Assembly: GCF_014203645.1 (NCBI RefSeq)
Contig: NZ_JACHJL010000001.1
Location: forward strand, 744,001 to 808,000
DNA length: 64,000 nucleotides
Direction: 5' to 3'
From: Streptomyces zagrosensis
GTDB lineage: Bacteria > Actinomycetota > Actinomycetes > Streptomycetales > Streptomycetaceae
A program made the position numbers and the translations under genes. Below are positions 1 to 9,551 of the stretch, one piece after another (position 1 is the stretch's first letter; each line of letters begins with the position of its first letter). The notes beneath the pieces are model-generated. The model searched no databases, had not been told where the DNA came from, and saw nothing but the letters and a program-made list of their open reading frames with translations.

Positions 1-312
1 GAGCGCGCGGGCGTGCCCATGCTGCCGGTCGTCGCCGGCAACAAGGCCGTGGCCCGGCAGATCGTGCTCTACAGCTGGATGATGGTGCTGGTGTCGCTGG
101 CGCTGTGGCCGCTCGGCTTCACCGGTTGGTTCTACCCGGTGGTCGCCGCCGCGCTTGGCGCGCTCTGGCTCAAGGAAGCGCACGGGCTCTACTCGCGCGC
201 CAAGGCCGGAGTAACGGGCGCCAAGCTCAACGAGATGCGGCTCTTCCACTGGTCCATCACCTATGTCTCGCTGCTCTTCGTGGCGGTGGCCGTGGACCCG
301 TTCCTGCGCTGA
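1..312 (+). CDS. ctaB: Protoheme IX farnesyltransferase (heme O synthase), 3' part
   Basis: The window opens inside this gene; the last 103 codons are visible and the start lies outside. The enzyme is a UbiA-type membrane prenyltransferase that adds a farnesyl group to protoheme to give heme O, the precursor of heme A for aa3-type cytochrome oxidase. The visible part begins with the [13 protein letters not shown] segment typical of this family, followed by hydrophobic membrane helices and a short C-terminus ending in DPFLR. Heme A synthase (ctaA) lies 1.8 kb downstream on the opposite strand, which supports the call. I am sure of the family but cannot judge the missing N-terminus with its Asp-rich motifs. 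Confidence 0.9.
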   Translation, partial: ERAGVPMLPVVAGNKAVARQIVLYSWMMVLVSLALWPLGFTGWFYPVVAAALGALWLKEAHGLYSRAKAGVTGAKLNEMRLFHWSITYVSLLFVAVAVDPFLR

Positions 313-463
313 ACGCGCAGCGCGCCACTCTCCTTAGCTCGTTTGGGCGGTTTGTGCGGCGCCGGCTCGTGCTGATCCGGCGCCCGCCCACCCCGCGTGG
401 GTGGCGCAGGCCACGCGCACGGCCCGTCGCCAAGGTCATTTACCGCTCGGTAGCATCGTGCCC

Positions 464-838
464 ATGGCAGACACCGAGCAGGCCGAAGAGAGCACGCCGC
501 CCCCGGCCACCGAGGCCGTCCGCGACGCCAGGGCGGAGCGCCGCGCAGCCCGGCTGGCCAAGCAGATCAACGCCTTCGCCCGCAGCCACGGCGGCAGCGC
601 CGAGGGCCAACTCGCCCATATTGGACGCGGCTCCGTACGCATCGCCTTGGTAGGCGCCAACGGCGAGTGGGGCACCCTGGTGGCCCCCTCGCATGAGAGC
701 GCTCAGCGCGCCGTCGAGCTGTCCGGGCTGACCGTGCACGAGGACTTTTCGGGCGAGTTCGCAGCCAAGGTCCGCACCGGTCCCTACGAGTGGTCTCGGA
801 TGGCCGGTATCCAGCTCGGCGGCCCCAGCAACCCGTAG
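464..838 (+). CDS. Conserved hypothetical protein, 124 aa
   Basis: I recognise no domain. The protein starts MADTEQAEEST, has a charged Ala/Arg/Glu N-terminus (about residues 1-45, probably helical) and a compact C-terminal part (about 50-124) with VRIALVGANGEWGTLVAPS. No signal peptide or membrane segment is visible. An in-frame ATG at 401 would add 21 Arg-rich residues. I chose 464 because coding character begins there, although no clear ribosome binding site precedes it. The gene lies between ctaB and the amidohydrolase-like gene, on the same strand as both, and its third codon positions are strongly G/C. A heme or respiratory role is only guilt by association. Confidence 0.7.
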   Translation: MADTEQAEESTPPPATEAVRDARAERRAARLAKQINAFARSHGGSAEGQLAHIGRGSVRIALVGANGEWGTLVAPSHESAQRAVELSGLTVHEDFSGEFAAKVRTGPYEWSRMAGIQLGGPSNP

Positions 839-913
839 CCTTCCCCGCACCGACACCTCACGTGTCCGCACGCGTTAGACCGCCGGGGGACCCGCACGGG
901 CAGGGAGACGCGG

Positions 914-2116
914 ATGCTGCTGGACGGCCCCGAGCGGCGGCGACCCAGCCCGCCAGGCCCTCGGCCAGCGGGCTGGGCCCAAGGTGGCGGGGCCGGTGAA
1001 GCACCGTGGGGTGAGCCTGGCTGTGAGCCCGGCCCCATCGCGGCCGAGGACCGAGGCTTCGCGCTTCCCCCACTGGTGGACCAGCACGGCCTCGGCGTCT
1101 CGCATGGTGAACTCGGACTCGGCTCCTTTGAGTCACTTTTGGCCACCGCGGGCGGCTCCCACGGCGCCGCCCCGCCCGGCACCACCTTCTTCGACACCTG
1201 GACCGGGCTCGCCGTACGCCGCTGGTGCCCGCCACTGCTTGGCCTCGAAGCGCACTGCACGCCCGTGCGCTATCTCGCCGCACGACGTGAGCTGGGCGCC
1301 TACCGCGCCACCCGACTGCTGCTGCGCGGCTGCGGCATCGGTGCGTACCTACTGGAGACCGGCACGGCCGCCGAGCTGACCTCAGCCCACGAGCTGGCCT
1401 CGGCCGCGGACGCGCCCGCCCACGAGATCGTCCGGCTCGAACCCCTCGCGGAACAGGTCGCCGACACCTCGGGCACTGTCGGCGACTTCCTTGGCAACAC
1501 GGCGGAGGCGCTGTACACCGCAGCGCGGTACGCCGTGGCCTTCGCCTGCGCACCGGGCCTTGGCGATGCGCAGCCACCGGATGCCCCCACCGTGCGGCGG
1601 GCCGCCGATCGCTGGCTGGGCACGCGCACCCGTGGGGCGGGGTTGGACGACCCGGTGCTGCTGCGCCATCTGATGTGGAACGCCGTCGCTACCGGCCTGC
1701 CCGTCCAACTGCACTGCCCGCAACCGGAGCAGATCGCCACCTTCCTCGCCGCGACGGCAGGGCTCGGTACTGACCTGGTGCTGCTGCCAGGCCACGGCGG
1801 GCATGAGCGTGCGGCGCGGTTTGCGGCCGTCTTTCCGCATGTCTACGCGGACGTGGGGCCCGCGCCGCAGGAGACGCTGCGGCAGGCACCGTTTGGAAAG
1901 TTGCTGTTTTCAACTGGCGCGCGGGCGCTGCCGGAGTTGTACGTGGTGGCCGCGTGTCTCTTCGCGGAACGCATGGCGCAGCTGGCTCGGGAGTGGGCCG
2001 CCGAGGGGGTGTGCACGGAGCCCGAGGCGTGGCGGATCGCCTCGCTGGTGGCGGCGGGTACCGCGCGCCGGGTCTATCGGCTGGCGGCGGGGGCCGGGTC
2101 TTCTTCGGCGGGCTGA
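914..2116 (+). CDS. Amidohydrolase-superfamily-like protein, probably catalytically degenerate
   Basis: This 400-residue protein resembles the amidohydrolase-2 proteins of actinomycetes: a C-terminal barrel half with a PHVYADVG strand and an APFGKLLFST...LPELY segment, where active relatives have an Asp-containing LFSSDA motif. The metal-binding signature is eroded. The usual HxH near the N-terminus reads VDQHGLG, the later His-containing strands read QLHCPQPE and LLPGHGGHE, and the catalytic Asp position reads STGAR. The start at 914 has a GGGAGAC ribosome binding site 5-6 nt upstream. The first 45 residues are Pro/Gly/Arg-rich and look non-globular. The 3' end overlaps the convergent ctaA gene by 43 bp. 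It could be a pseudoenzyme or a structural or regulatory protein; the ligand losses rest on memory of family motifs. Confidence 0.65.
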   Translation: MLLDGPERRRPSPPGPRPAGWAQGGGAGEAPWGEPGCEPGPIAAEDRGFALPPLVDQHGLGVSHGELGLGSFESLLATAGGSHGAAPPGTTFFDTWTGLAVRRWCPPLLGLEAHCTPVRYLAARRELGAYRATRLLLRGCGIGAYLLETGTAAELTSAHELASAADAPAHEIVRLEPLAEQVADTSGTVGDFLGNTAEALYTAARYAVAFACAPGLGDAQPPDAPTVRRAADRWLGTRTRGAGLDDPVLLRHLMWNAVATGLPVQLHCPQPEQIATFLAATAGLGTDLVLLPGHGGHERAARFAAVFPHVYADVGPAPQETLRQAPFGKLLFSTGARALPELYVVAACLFAERMAQLAREWAAEGVCTEPEAWRIASLVAAGTARRVYRLAAGAGSSSAG

Positions 2117-3111
2117 AGCGCCTCGTGCTCACCGGTGGGCGCGGGGACGGCGGCCGGTGCCTCGCCCCGCTCCCGTAGCGCGAGGAAGACTCGCAGCACC
2201 GCGATCCACACCAGGCAGGAGCCGAGCATGTGCATCCCGACGACGAACTCCGGCAAATGGGTGAAATACTGGATGTAGCCGATCAAGCCCTGCGAGAGCA
2301 GCACAGCGAAAAGTTCGACCACCGTGCGCGAGATGACCTTGGGGGCTGCGACCGCGCGCAGCGTGAACCACAGCGCGACGGTCAGACCGAACACGATGTA
2401 GACGAAGTCCACATGCAACTGGGTGATTTCCTGCCAGTCCAGCGGAATGCGGTGCACCTTTGTGGCGTCGCCCGCATGTGGGCCTGAGCCGGTGACCACC
2501 GCGCCGATGACGATCAGTACGCCGGCGGCTCCCACCAGAAGCCAGGAGAGCTGCCGTACGGGGGTCGCCACCAGCCCGCGGGGAGCCGCGTCACCCTCGC
2601 GGGTGCGCTGCCAGGTGACCATCGCCACCGTGAGCAGTGCCATGGAGATCAGGAAGTGCGAGCTGACGATGTACGGGTTGAGCCCGGTCAGCACCGTGAT
2701 GCCGCCGACCACGGCGTTGCCCATCACGATCCAGAACTGAACCCAGCCCAGCCGAGTCAGGGAGCGCCGCGTCGGCTTATAGGAGCGGGCGGCAATGATG
2801 AACAGCCCGATCACGCCACACAACACGTACGTCAGCATGCGGTTGCCGAACTCGATAACCCCGTGAATGCCCATGTCAGAGGTGGGCGTGAGGCTGTTGT
2901 CCGTGCACTTGGGCCAGGTCTCACAGCCAAGCCCGGACTGGGTCAGCCGCACGGCGCCACCGGTCACGACGATGACCACGGCCATCACCACGGTGATCAG
3001 CGCAGTCAGCCGTACGACCCGCGCTGACGGCGTCCAGCGGCGGGCGATCAGCTCAAAAGGATTCCACGAATTCGGCACGGGTTCATGGTAGGGCGCACCT
3101 TGTGCATGCAT
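2074..3111 (-). CDS. ctaA: Heme A synthase (COX15/CtaA family)
   Basis: This integral membrane enzyme oxidises the C8 methyl of heme O to a formyl group, giving heme A for cytochrome c oxidase. The sequence shows about eight hydrophobic helices, the TGGAVRLTQSGLGCETWPKC stretch near residues 50-70 (a Cys pair region conserved in actinobacterial CtaA), HGVIEFGNR with a heme-ligand His, SSHF in the middle, and HVDFVY and GMHMLG with the second-half His residues. The C-terminal 35 residues are a hydrophilic Glu/Ala/Pro tail. The ATG at 3111 gives 345 aa; a GTG at 3078 (PNSWNPFELIARRW) is a plausible alternative, and neither has a convincing ribosome binding site. Pairing with ctaB supports the function. 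Confidence 0.93.
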   Translation of the reverse strand: MHAQGAPYHEPVPNSWNPFELIARRWTPSARVVRLTALITVVMAVVIVVTGGAVRLTQSGLGCETWPKCTDNSLTPTSDMGIHGVIEFGNRMLTYVLCGVIGLFIIAARSYKPTRRSLTRLGWVQFWIVMGNAVVGGITVLTGLNPYIVSSHFLISMALLTVAMVTWQRTREGDAAPRGLVATPVRQLSWLLVGAAGVLIVIGAVVTGSGPHAGDATKVHRIPLDWQEITQLHVDFVYIVFGLTVALWFTLRAVAAPKVISRTVVELFAVLLSQGLIGYIQYFTHLPEFVVGMHMLGSCLVWIAVLRVFLALRERGEAPAAVPAPTGEHEALQPAEEDPAPAASR

Positions 3112-3257
3112 TCACGAGGGGGGTGGACACGGAGCCCGCGCGCCCGGCCCCGCGGCCAAGGACTGTGCTGTCCGACGTCGGGCTGCCGGCTGCCCGACGA
3201 TGGGCTGACGGCTGTCTCACGGGGGATCGGCGGCTGTCTGGCAGTGCAGCGTGGGTG

Positions 3258-4111
3258 TCATTCCCAGCGGAAGAAGCGCCCCGCCGCGCCGAGGCCGAGC
3301 ACGGCCCACGCGGCCAATACGCCGAGGTTGGCCCAGGGAACTCCGGCGCCGTCCCGTAGCACGTCGCGTAGCCCATCGGAGAGCGCGGAGACGGGCAGGA
3401 AACTCAGCACCGACTCCACGCCGCCGGGGAAGTTGTCCAGCGGCACGACCACCCCGCCGCCAAAGAGCAGCAGCAAGAAGACCAGGTTGGCCGCGGCCAG
3501 CGTGGCCTCCGCCCGAAGCGTGCCGGCCATCAGCAGTCCGAGGCCGGAGAACGCGGCGGTGCCGAGCAGGAGCAGCAGGGCGACCGTGGCCGGGTTGCCG
3601 TGCGGTGACCAACCAAGGGCGAGGGCGACCGCCGTGAGCAGCGCGACCTGGAGCACCTCGGTCACCAGCACCGCGCACGTCTTGGCCGTCAGCAGCCCCC
3701 AGCGCGGCAAGGGCGAGGCGCCGAGCCGCTTGAGCACCCCGTACCGCCGTTCGAAGCCGGTGGCGATGGCCTGCCCGGTGAACGCGGTGGACAGCACGGC
3801 CAGCGCCAGTACGCCGGGCGCAAGGAAGTCCACCGCGTCACCGTCGCCGGTGTCCACGATGTCCACGGCGCTGAACAGGGCGAGCAGCAGCGTCGGAATG
3901 ATGATGACGAGCAGCAGCTGTTCGCCGTTACGCAGTAGCAGCCGGGTCTCCAAGGCGGCCTGGGCCCGAATCATCCGCCCGAGCGGGGCGGCGCCGGGTC
4001 GGGGTGTGAACGTCCCAGCGGGCTCCGACGCAGCGGCGGGTCCTGTGGTGTCGGCGGGCCCTGTGGTGTCAGCAGTGTCAGCAGTGTCAGCAGTGTCAGT
4101 GGGGTCAGCGA

Positions 4112-4115
<4 letters not shown>
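3258..4115 (-). CDS. ABC-2 type transporter permease
   Basis: This is a 285-residue membrane subunit of an exporter of the DrrB/ABC-2 kind. It has six hydrophobic segments after a cytoplasmic N-terminus, with RNGEQLLLVIIIPTLLLALF as the first helix and NFPGGVESVLSFLPVSALSDGL in the extracellular-loop and helix region typical of the family. The GTG start at 4115 overlaps the stop of the ATPase gene by 4 nt (GTGA), so the two are translationally coupled. The first 40 residues are a Thr/Ala/Asp/Gly/Pro tail built from a 9-bp tandem repeat (4066-4101) and are probably not structural. The substrate is unknown. Confidence 0.88.
4066..4101. repeat. 9-bp tandem repeat in the permease N-terminus
   Basis: Four consecutive 9-bp units of the form GTGTCAGCA (the last one diverged) encode a repeated Ala-Asp-Thr tail on the minus strand. 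The repeat length is a multiple of three, so unit gain or loss would keep the reading frame. Confidence 0.85.
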
Positions 4116-5092
<977 letters not shown>

Positions 5093-5755
5093 AGGCGGCA
5101 GTCTACGAAGCGATGACCACCCGTTGGGCGGCAGGCCCCTGCTAGGGGGCGAGGTGAGGGGGCGCGCGACCGAGTGCGGAGCGCTCCCATGGCGTACGCC
5201 TGTTGCCCCGAGCGGCCCCGCGCCGGGCGGCAGCTTCCGTGCGCCCACCCCCGTGGGGCCCGGGCGCATGCTTTTTTCGGGGCCTGTGGGGTGCGCGGGC
5301 TGGTGGGGTGCGACTTCGCCGCCTGCCGTGAGCGATGGCTGGGACTGCCAAGGGTCCGGCGCCTTTGCCGGTTTTTCACGAGATGGCTGGTTTACGGTCT
5401 TCCCTTAGGCAGCGAACCGTCGGAGTCCGCCACGCCGTCTAGCGGCCGTCCACCGGGCGGCAGCCCTTCCGCACCAGCCGGCCCGGTGCGCGGCGCGGTA
5501 CTGCCTGTCGCGGGTCGCCTTCCGAAGCCTGTGCGTACCCGCAGGTCAATCCATGATCGTTGGGGAGCGCGGCTGCTGGGCCGGCGGTCGCGGTGGTCCG
5601 CGGGATGACTCCAGTGGTGTGCGAGCCCTCCACTACCGTTCCTGGCTCGTGATCATTCACGCAGGTCAACTTAGGTCTCCCTAAGTGACGCACCCCACCG
5701 AAGGCAGTTTCGGAGCGGGTTGTATCGGCCTGGGGAATTACGCAACAATGGCGTT
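5093..5755. other. Divergent regulatory region between the ABC exporter and the suf operon
   Basis: These 663 bp contain no convincing gene. The part next to the ABC genes is ordinary high-GC sequence. The part next to sufR holds two palindromes, CGTGATCATTCACG (5648-5661) and ACTTAGG-TCTC-CCTAAGT (5669-5686), and the operator listed separately. The element CGCAGGTCAA occurs twice about 120 bp apart (near 5540 and 5660). I cannot place promoters with confidence. Confidence 0.6.
5669..5686. promoter_or_regulatory. 18-bp palindrome upstream of sufR
   Basis: ACTTAGG-TCTC-CCTAAGT is a perfect inverted repeat (7-bp arms, 4-bp spacer) centred about 78 bp before the sufR start. The half-sites TTAGG/CCTAA match those of actinobacterial IdeR/DmdR iron boxes, but the spacing (4 bp instead of 9) does not, so iron control is only a hypothesis. 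It could serve either the suf or the ABC promoter. Confidence 0.5.
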
Positions 5756-5756
5756 G
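5743..5756. promoter_or_regulatory. Probable SufR operator (CAAC-N6-GTTG)
   Basis: CAAC-AATGGC-GTTG lies immediately before the sufR coding region, and its last G is the first base of the GTG start. As I recall, SufR of Streptomyces avermitilis represses its own operon by binding a CAAC-N6-GTTG palindrome; this site matches that pattern exactly. Its position implies that bound SufR covers the transcription and translation start. Confidence 0.75.
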
Positions 5757-6550
5757 TGAAATACGTGAGCGAACACCAGGAGCCCGCGGCCCAGCCGGCC
5801 GCGGTGGCTGGCGTGCCTCCCGTAACCACCCATGACGACCAGCGCAGCACCCGTAACCGGGTGGCGCGCTCCATTCTCGACCATGGCCCGTCCACCGCGG
5901 CCGAGGTCGCCCAGCGGCTCAAGATCACTCAGGCCGCCGTGCGTCGCCATCTGGACACTTTGGTGGCCGAGGGCGTCGTCGAGCCCCGCGAGCAGCGGGT
6001 GTATGGCGCGCGGGGCCGGGGCCGTCCGGCCAAGGTCTTCGTGCTGACGGACTGCGGCCGGGACGCCTTCGATCAGGCGTACGACCAGTTGGCCACCGAT
6101 GCGTTGCGCTGGATCGCGCAGTCGGCCGGCGGGGGACAGATGGGCGAGGCCGCCGTAGCGGCGTTTGCCCGCGCCCGGCTGGCCGCGCAGGCGGTGGGAT
6201 ACCGAGCGGCAATCGAGGCCGCGGCCCCGGAGTCCCGCACGGAGGCCCTGGCCAAGGCATTGACCGCCGACGGGTACGCTGCTACGGCGCGCAGCGCACC
6301 CAACCCTCAACTAGGTGAACAGCTCTGCCAGCACCACTGCCCGGTTGCGCATGTCGCCGAGCAGTTCCCGCAGCTTTGTGAGGCGGAGACCGAGGTCTTC
6401 TCCCACCTGCTCGGGACCCATGTGCAGCGACTGGCCACCATCGCCCATGGCGACGGGGTGTGCACGACGTTCATCCCGAAGAAGAAGACCAACGCGACCA
6501 ACGCGTTCACCACAGCATCCGCAAGCACGTCCGGGAGGAAACCCGAATGA
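5756..6550 (+). CDS. sufR: Fe-S cluster-sensing repressor of the suf operon
   Basis: SufR is a DeoR/ArsR-like winged-helix repressor that holds an Fe-S cluster and shuts off the operon when clusters are sufficient. In this 264-residue protein the HTH spans about residues 45-70 ([20 protein letters not shown]), followed by the wing with [12 protein letters not shown]. Candidate cluster ligands are Cys191, Cys195 and Cys208 ([13 protein letters not shown]...QLC), with Cys236 and Cys100 also present. I chose the GTG at 5756 because the CAAC-N6-GTTG operator ends on it. No ribosome binding site is apparent, so the transcript may be leaderless or have a very short leader. The stop overlaps the sufB start (ATGA). 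The last 20 residues are a Thr/Ser/Ala tail. Confidence 0.9.
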   Translation: MKYVSEHQEPAAQPAAVAGVPPVTTHDDQRSTRNRVARSILDHGPSTAAEVAQRLKITQAAVRRHLDTLVAEGVVEPREQRVYGARGRGRPAKVFVLTDCGRDAFDQAYDQLATDALRWIAQSAGGGQMGEAAVAAFARARLAAQAVGYRAAIEAAAPESRTEALAKALTADGYAATARSAPNPQLGEQLCQHHCPVAHVAEQFPQLCEAETEVFSHLLGTHVQRLATIAHGDGVCTTFIPKKKTNATNAFTTASASTSGRKPE

Positions 6551-7968
6551 CTCTCCCCACGGAGACTGCTCACCCTGAGCTTGAGGGCCTGGGCACGTAC
6601 GAATACGGCTGGGCCGACTCCGACGTCGCCGGTACCGGTGCCAAGCGCGGCCTTTCCGAAGAGGTCGTCCGCGACATCTCCGCGAAGAAGTCGGAACCCG
6701 AGTGGATGCTGAAGCTTCGGCTCAAGGGCCTGAAGCTGTTCGGCAAGAAGCCGATGCCGACGTGGGGTTCGGACCTGTCGGGCATCGACTTCGACAACAT
6801 CAAATACTTTGTGCGCTCCACCGAAAAGCAGGCCACGAGCTGGGAAGACCTGCCGGAGGACATCAAGAACACCTACGACAGGCTGGGCATCCCGGAGGCC
6901 GAGAAGCAGCGCTTGGTTGCCGGTGTCGCCGCGCAGTACGAGTCAGAGGTCGTCTACCACCAGATCCGTGAGGATCTGGAGGAGCAGGGCGTGCTGTTCC
7001 TGGACACTGACACGGCGCTCAAGGAGCACCCGGAGCTCTTCCAGGAATACTTCGGCACCGTGATCCCCATTGGCGACAACAAGTTCGCGTCGCTGAACTC
7101 GGCCGTGTGGTCCGGTGGCTCGTTCATCTACGTCCCGCCGGGTGTCCGCGTGGACATTCCGCTCCAGGCCTACTTCCGTATCAACACGGAGAACATGGGC
7201 CAGTTCGAGCGGACGCTGATCATCGTCGATGAGAACGCCTACGTGCACTACGTCGAGGGCTGTACCGCCCCGATCTACTCCTCCGACTCGCTGCACAGCG
7301 CCGTCGTGGAGATCATCGTGAAGAAGGGCGGTCGCTGCCGCTACACGACGATCCAAAACTGGTCGAACAACGTCTACAACCTGGTCACCAAGCGCGCCGT
7401 TGCTTACGAGGGCGCGACCATGGAGTGGGTTGATGGCAACATCGGCTCCAAGGTCACCATGAAGTACCCGGCCGTCTACCTGATGGGTGAGCACGCCAAG
7501 GGTGAGACGCTGTCGATCGCCTTCTCCGGCGCCGGCCAGCACCAGGACGCGGGCGCCAAGATGGTCCACATGGCGCCGAACACCTCCTCGAACATCGTCT
7601 CCAAGTCGGTGGCCCGAGGCGGCGGTCGTACCTCCTACCGCGGTCTGATCGAGATCGCCGAGGGGGCCCACGGCTCCAAGTCGAACGTGCTGTGTGACGC
7701 CCTGCTGGTGGACACCATCTCGCGCTCGGACACCTATCCCTACGTGGACGTCCGTGAGGACGACGTGTCCATGGGGCACGAGGCGACGGTCTCCAAGGTC
7801 AGCGACGACCAGCTCTTCTACCTGATGAGCCGCGGTCTGTCCGAGGACGAGGCGATGGCCATGATCGTGCGTGGCTTCGTCGAGCCGATCGCCCGCGAGC
7901 TGCCCATGGAGTACGCGCTGGAGCTCAACCGGCTGATCGAGCTGCAAATGGAGGGTGCGGTCGGCTGA
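6547..7968 (+). CDS. sufB: Fe-S cluster assembly scaffold protein SufB
   Basis: SufB is the main scaffold subunit of the cytosolic SufBCD complex on which Fe-S clusters are assembled. The protein has 473 aa, the usual length. It carries the beta-helix core with [20 protein letters not shown], the conserved HYVEGCTAP Cys region, and the C-terminal family signature [20 protein letters not shown] followed by CDALLVD and [29 protein letters not shown] stands 7 nt before the ATG, which overlaps the sufR stop. No intein or truncation is present. Confidence 0.97.
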   Translation: MTLPTETAHPELEGLGTYEYGWADSDVAGTGAKRGLSEEVVRDISAKKSEPEWMLKLRLKGLKLFGKKPMPTWGSDLSGIDFDNIKYFVRSTEKQATSWEDLPEDIKNTYDRLGIPEAEKQRLVAGVAAQYESEVVYHQIREDLEEQGVLFLDTDTALKEHPELFQEYFGTVIPIGDNKFASLNSAVWSGGSFIYVPPGVRVDIPLQAYFRINTENMGQFERTLIIVDENAYVHYVEGCTAPIYSSDSLHSAVVEIIVKKGGRCRYTTIQNWSNNVYNLVTKRAVAYEGATMEWVDGNIGSKVTMKYPAVYLMGEHAKGETLSIAFSGAGQHQDAGAKMVHMAPNTSSNIVSKSVARGGGRTSYRGLIEIAEGAHGSKSNVLCDALLVDTISRSDTYPYVDVREDDVSMGHEATVSKVSDDQLFYLMSRGLSEDEAMAMIVRGFVEPIARELPMEYALELNRLIELQMEGAVG

Positions 7969-8033
7969 TGGCCGGCGCGTACCGCTAAAAGCAGCACTGT
8001 TTTCTGACGCAGAGAGAGAGCACCACGACAGCC

Positions 8034-9212
8034 ATGGCTGAGAACACTCCCGCCGGCAGCACCACCGACGGCGCTATTCAGGTCGGCGGGGCGCCGCAGC
8101 CCATCGATGCCCGGGTGAGCGCCCCCGCCTCGTATGACGTGGCGGACTTCCCGGTGCCGCACGGCCGCGAGGAGGAGTGGCGGTTCACGCCGCTGGAGCG
8201 CCTACGGGGCCTGCACGACGGTACGGCCGAAGCCAAGGGGGGCTTGCGGATCGATGTGGACGCCCCCGAGGGCGTCACCGTCGAGACCGTGGACCGACAG
8301 GACCCCAGGCTCGGCCGGGCCGGCAAGCCGGTGGACCGCGTCGCCGCCCAGGCGTACAGCGCGTTCGAGAAGGCGTCGGTAATCTCCGTGCCCAAGGACA
8401 CGGTGCTCACCGAGCCGGTGCGCATCGGCGTCCACGGCGAGGGCGGCGTGGCCTTCGCTCACCAGGTCATTGAGCTGGGCGCCTTCGCCGAGGCCCTGGT
8501 CGTCATCGACCACACCGGTGACGCCACGCTCGCCGCCAACGTCGAGTTCGTCGTCGGCGACGGCGCCAAGCTGACCGTCGTGTCCGTGCAGGACTGGGAC
8601 GACGAGGCGGTGCACGTGGCACAGCACACCGCGCTGGTCGGCCGGGACGCCTCGTTCAAGTCCGTCATCGTCACCTTCGGCGGCGACCTCGTGCGGTTGC
8701 AGCCGCGGATCACCTACGCCGGTCCCGGTGGCGAGGCCGAGCTGTACGGCCTGTACTTCACCGACGACGGTCAGCACCAGGAGCACCGGCTCTTCGTGGA
8801 CCACGACGCCCCGCACTGCCGGAGCAATGTGGTCTACAAGGGCGCGCTCCAGGGCCAGGGCGCGCACGCGGTGTGGATCGGTGACGTACTCATCCGCGCC
8901 GCGGCCGAGGGCACCGACACCTACGAGCTCAACCGGAACCTGGTCCTCACCGATGGCGCGCGCGTGGATTCGGTGCCGAACCTGGAGATCGAGACCGGTG
9001 AGATCGTCGGGGCCGGGCATGCTTCGGCAACTGGCCGGTTCGACGATGAGCAACTCTTCTATCTGATGGCGCGCGGCATCCCGGCCGATGAGGCCCGCCG
9101 CCTGGTGGTCCGCGGCTTCTTCGCCGAACTGGTCCAGCAGATCGGCATCCCGGACGTCGAGGAGCGCCTGCTCACCAAGATCGAAGCCGAACTGGAGGCG
9201 TCCGTCGGATGA
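8034..9212 (+). CDS. sufD: Fe-S cluster assembly protein SufD
   Basis: SufD is the SufB paralogue that completes the SufBC2D complex and is needed for iron entry. The 392-residue protein has a variable N-terminal helical region with the conserved GREEEWRFTPLERL motif, then the beta-helix core, and ends with the SufB/D signature HASATGRFDDEQLFYLMARG and an AELVQQIG helix. It starts 65 bp after sufB, with a purine-rich GAGAGAGAG stretch upstream of the ATG. The next gene overlaps its stop by 4 nt (ATGA). The order sufB-sufD-Rieske-sufC is the usual actinobacterial arrangement. Confidence 0.95.
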   Translation: MAENTPAGSTTDGAIQVGGAPQPIDARVSAPASYDVADFPVPHGREEEWRFTPLERLRGLHDGTAEAKGGLRIDVDAPEGVTVETVDRQDPRLGRAGKPVDRVAAQAYSAFEKASVISVPKDTVLTEPVRIGVHGEGGVAFAHQVIELGAFAEALVVIDHTGDATLAANVEFVVGDGAKLTVVSVQDWDDEAVHVAQHTALVGRDASFKSVIVTFGGDLVRLQPRITYAGPGGEAELYGLYFTDDGQHQEHRLFVDHDAPHCRSNVVYKGALQGQGAHAVWIGDVLIRAAAEGTDTYELNRNLVLTDGARVDSVPNLEIETGEIVGAGHASATGRFDDEQLFYLMARGIPADEARRLVVRGFFAELVQQIGIPDVEERLLTKIEAELEASVG

Positions 9213-9544
9213 CTGCCCCTTTCCTGCGGGCTTGCGCGCTCAGCGAGCTCGAAGAGGATGCCCCCAAGCGGGTGGAGCTGAACGGGGTCCCCGTTTCGCT
9301 CGTCCGCACCGCGGGTGAGGTGTTCGCGATCAACGACATCTGCTCGCACGCGAACGTCTCGCTGTCCGAGGGCGAGGTGGACGACTGCTCCATCGAGTGC
9401 TGGTTGCATGGATCGAGCTTTGATCTGCGCACCGGCAAGCCGTCCGGGCTACCCGCGACGCGCCCCGTACCCGTATACCCCGTCAAGATCGAAGGGGACG
9501 GCCCAGAGGCTTCTGTGCTCGTCTCCGTCACCCAGGAGTCCTGA
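9209..9544 (+). CDS. Rieske [2Fe-2S] ferredoxin in the suf operon
   Basis: This is a 111-residue soluble Rieske-type ferredoxin. The cluster motif is complete: CSHANVSL (Cys-x-His) about 17 residues before CWLHGSSFDL (Cys-x-x-His), as in ferredoxin subunits of non-heme oxygenases. The ATG overlaps the sufD stop, and a GGAGG ribosome binding site lies inside sufD. No oxygenase partner is nearby, so it more likely provides electrons to, or is a client of, the Suf machinery. Annotation pipelines often label it as a dioxygenase ferredoxin subunit; that role is not supported by the context. Confidence 0.88.
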   Translation: MTAPFLRACALSELEEDAPKRVELNGVPVSLVRTAGEVFAINDICSHANVSLSEGEVDDCSIECWLHGSSFDLRTGKPSGLPATRPVPVYPVKIEGDGPEASVLVSVTQES

Positions 9545-9551
9545 GGCACCC

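Noticed and set aside
401..463. Longer start for the hypothetical gene at 464
   Set aside because: The added 21 residues are Arg-rich and do not resemble the coding character downstream.
6943..7947. Long open frame on the minus strand within sufB
   Set aside because: It lies fully opposite a certain gene; long antisense frames are expected in very GC-rich DNA, and its Val/Asp/His/Gly composition is typical of a shadow frame.
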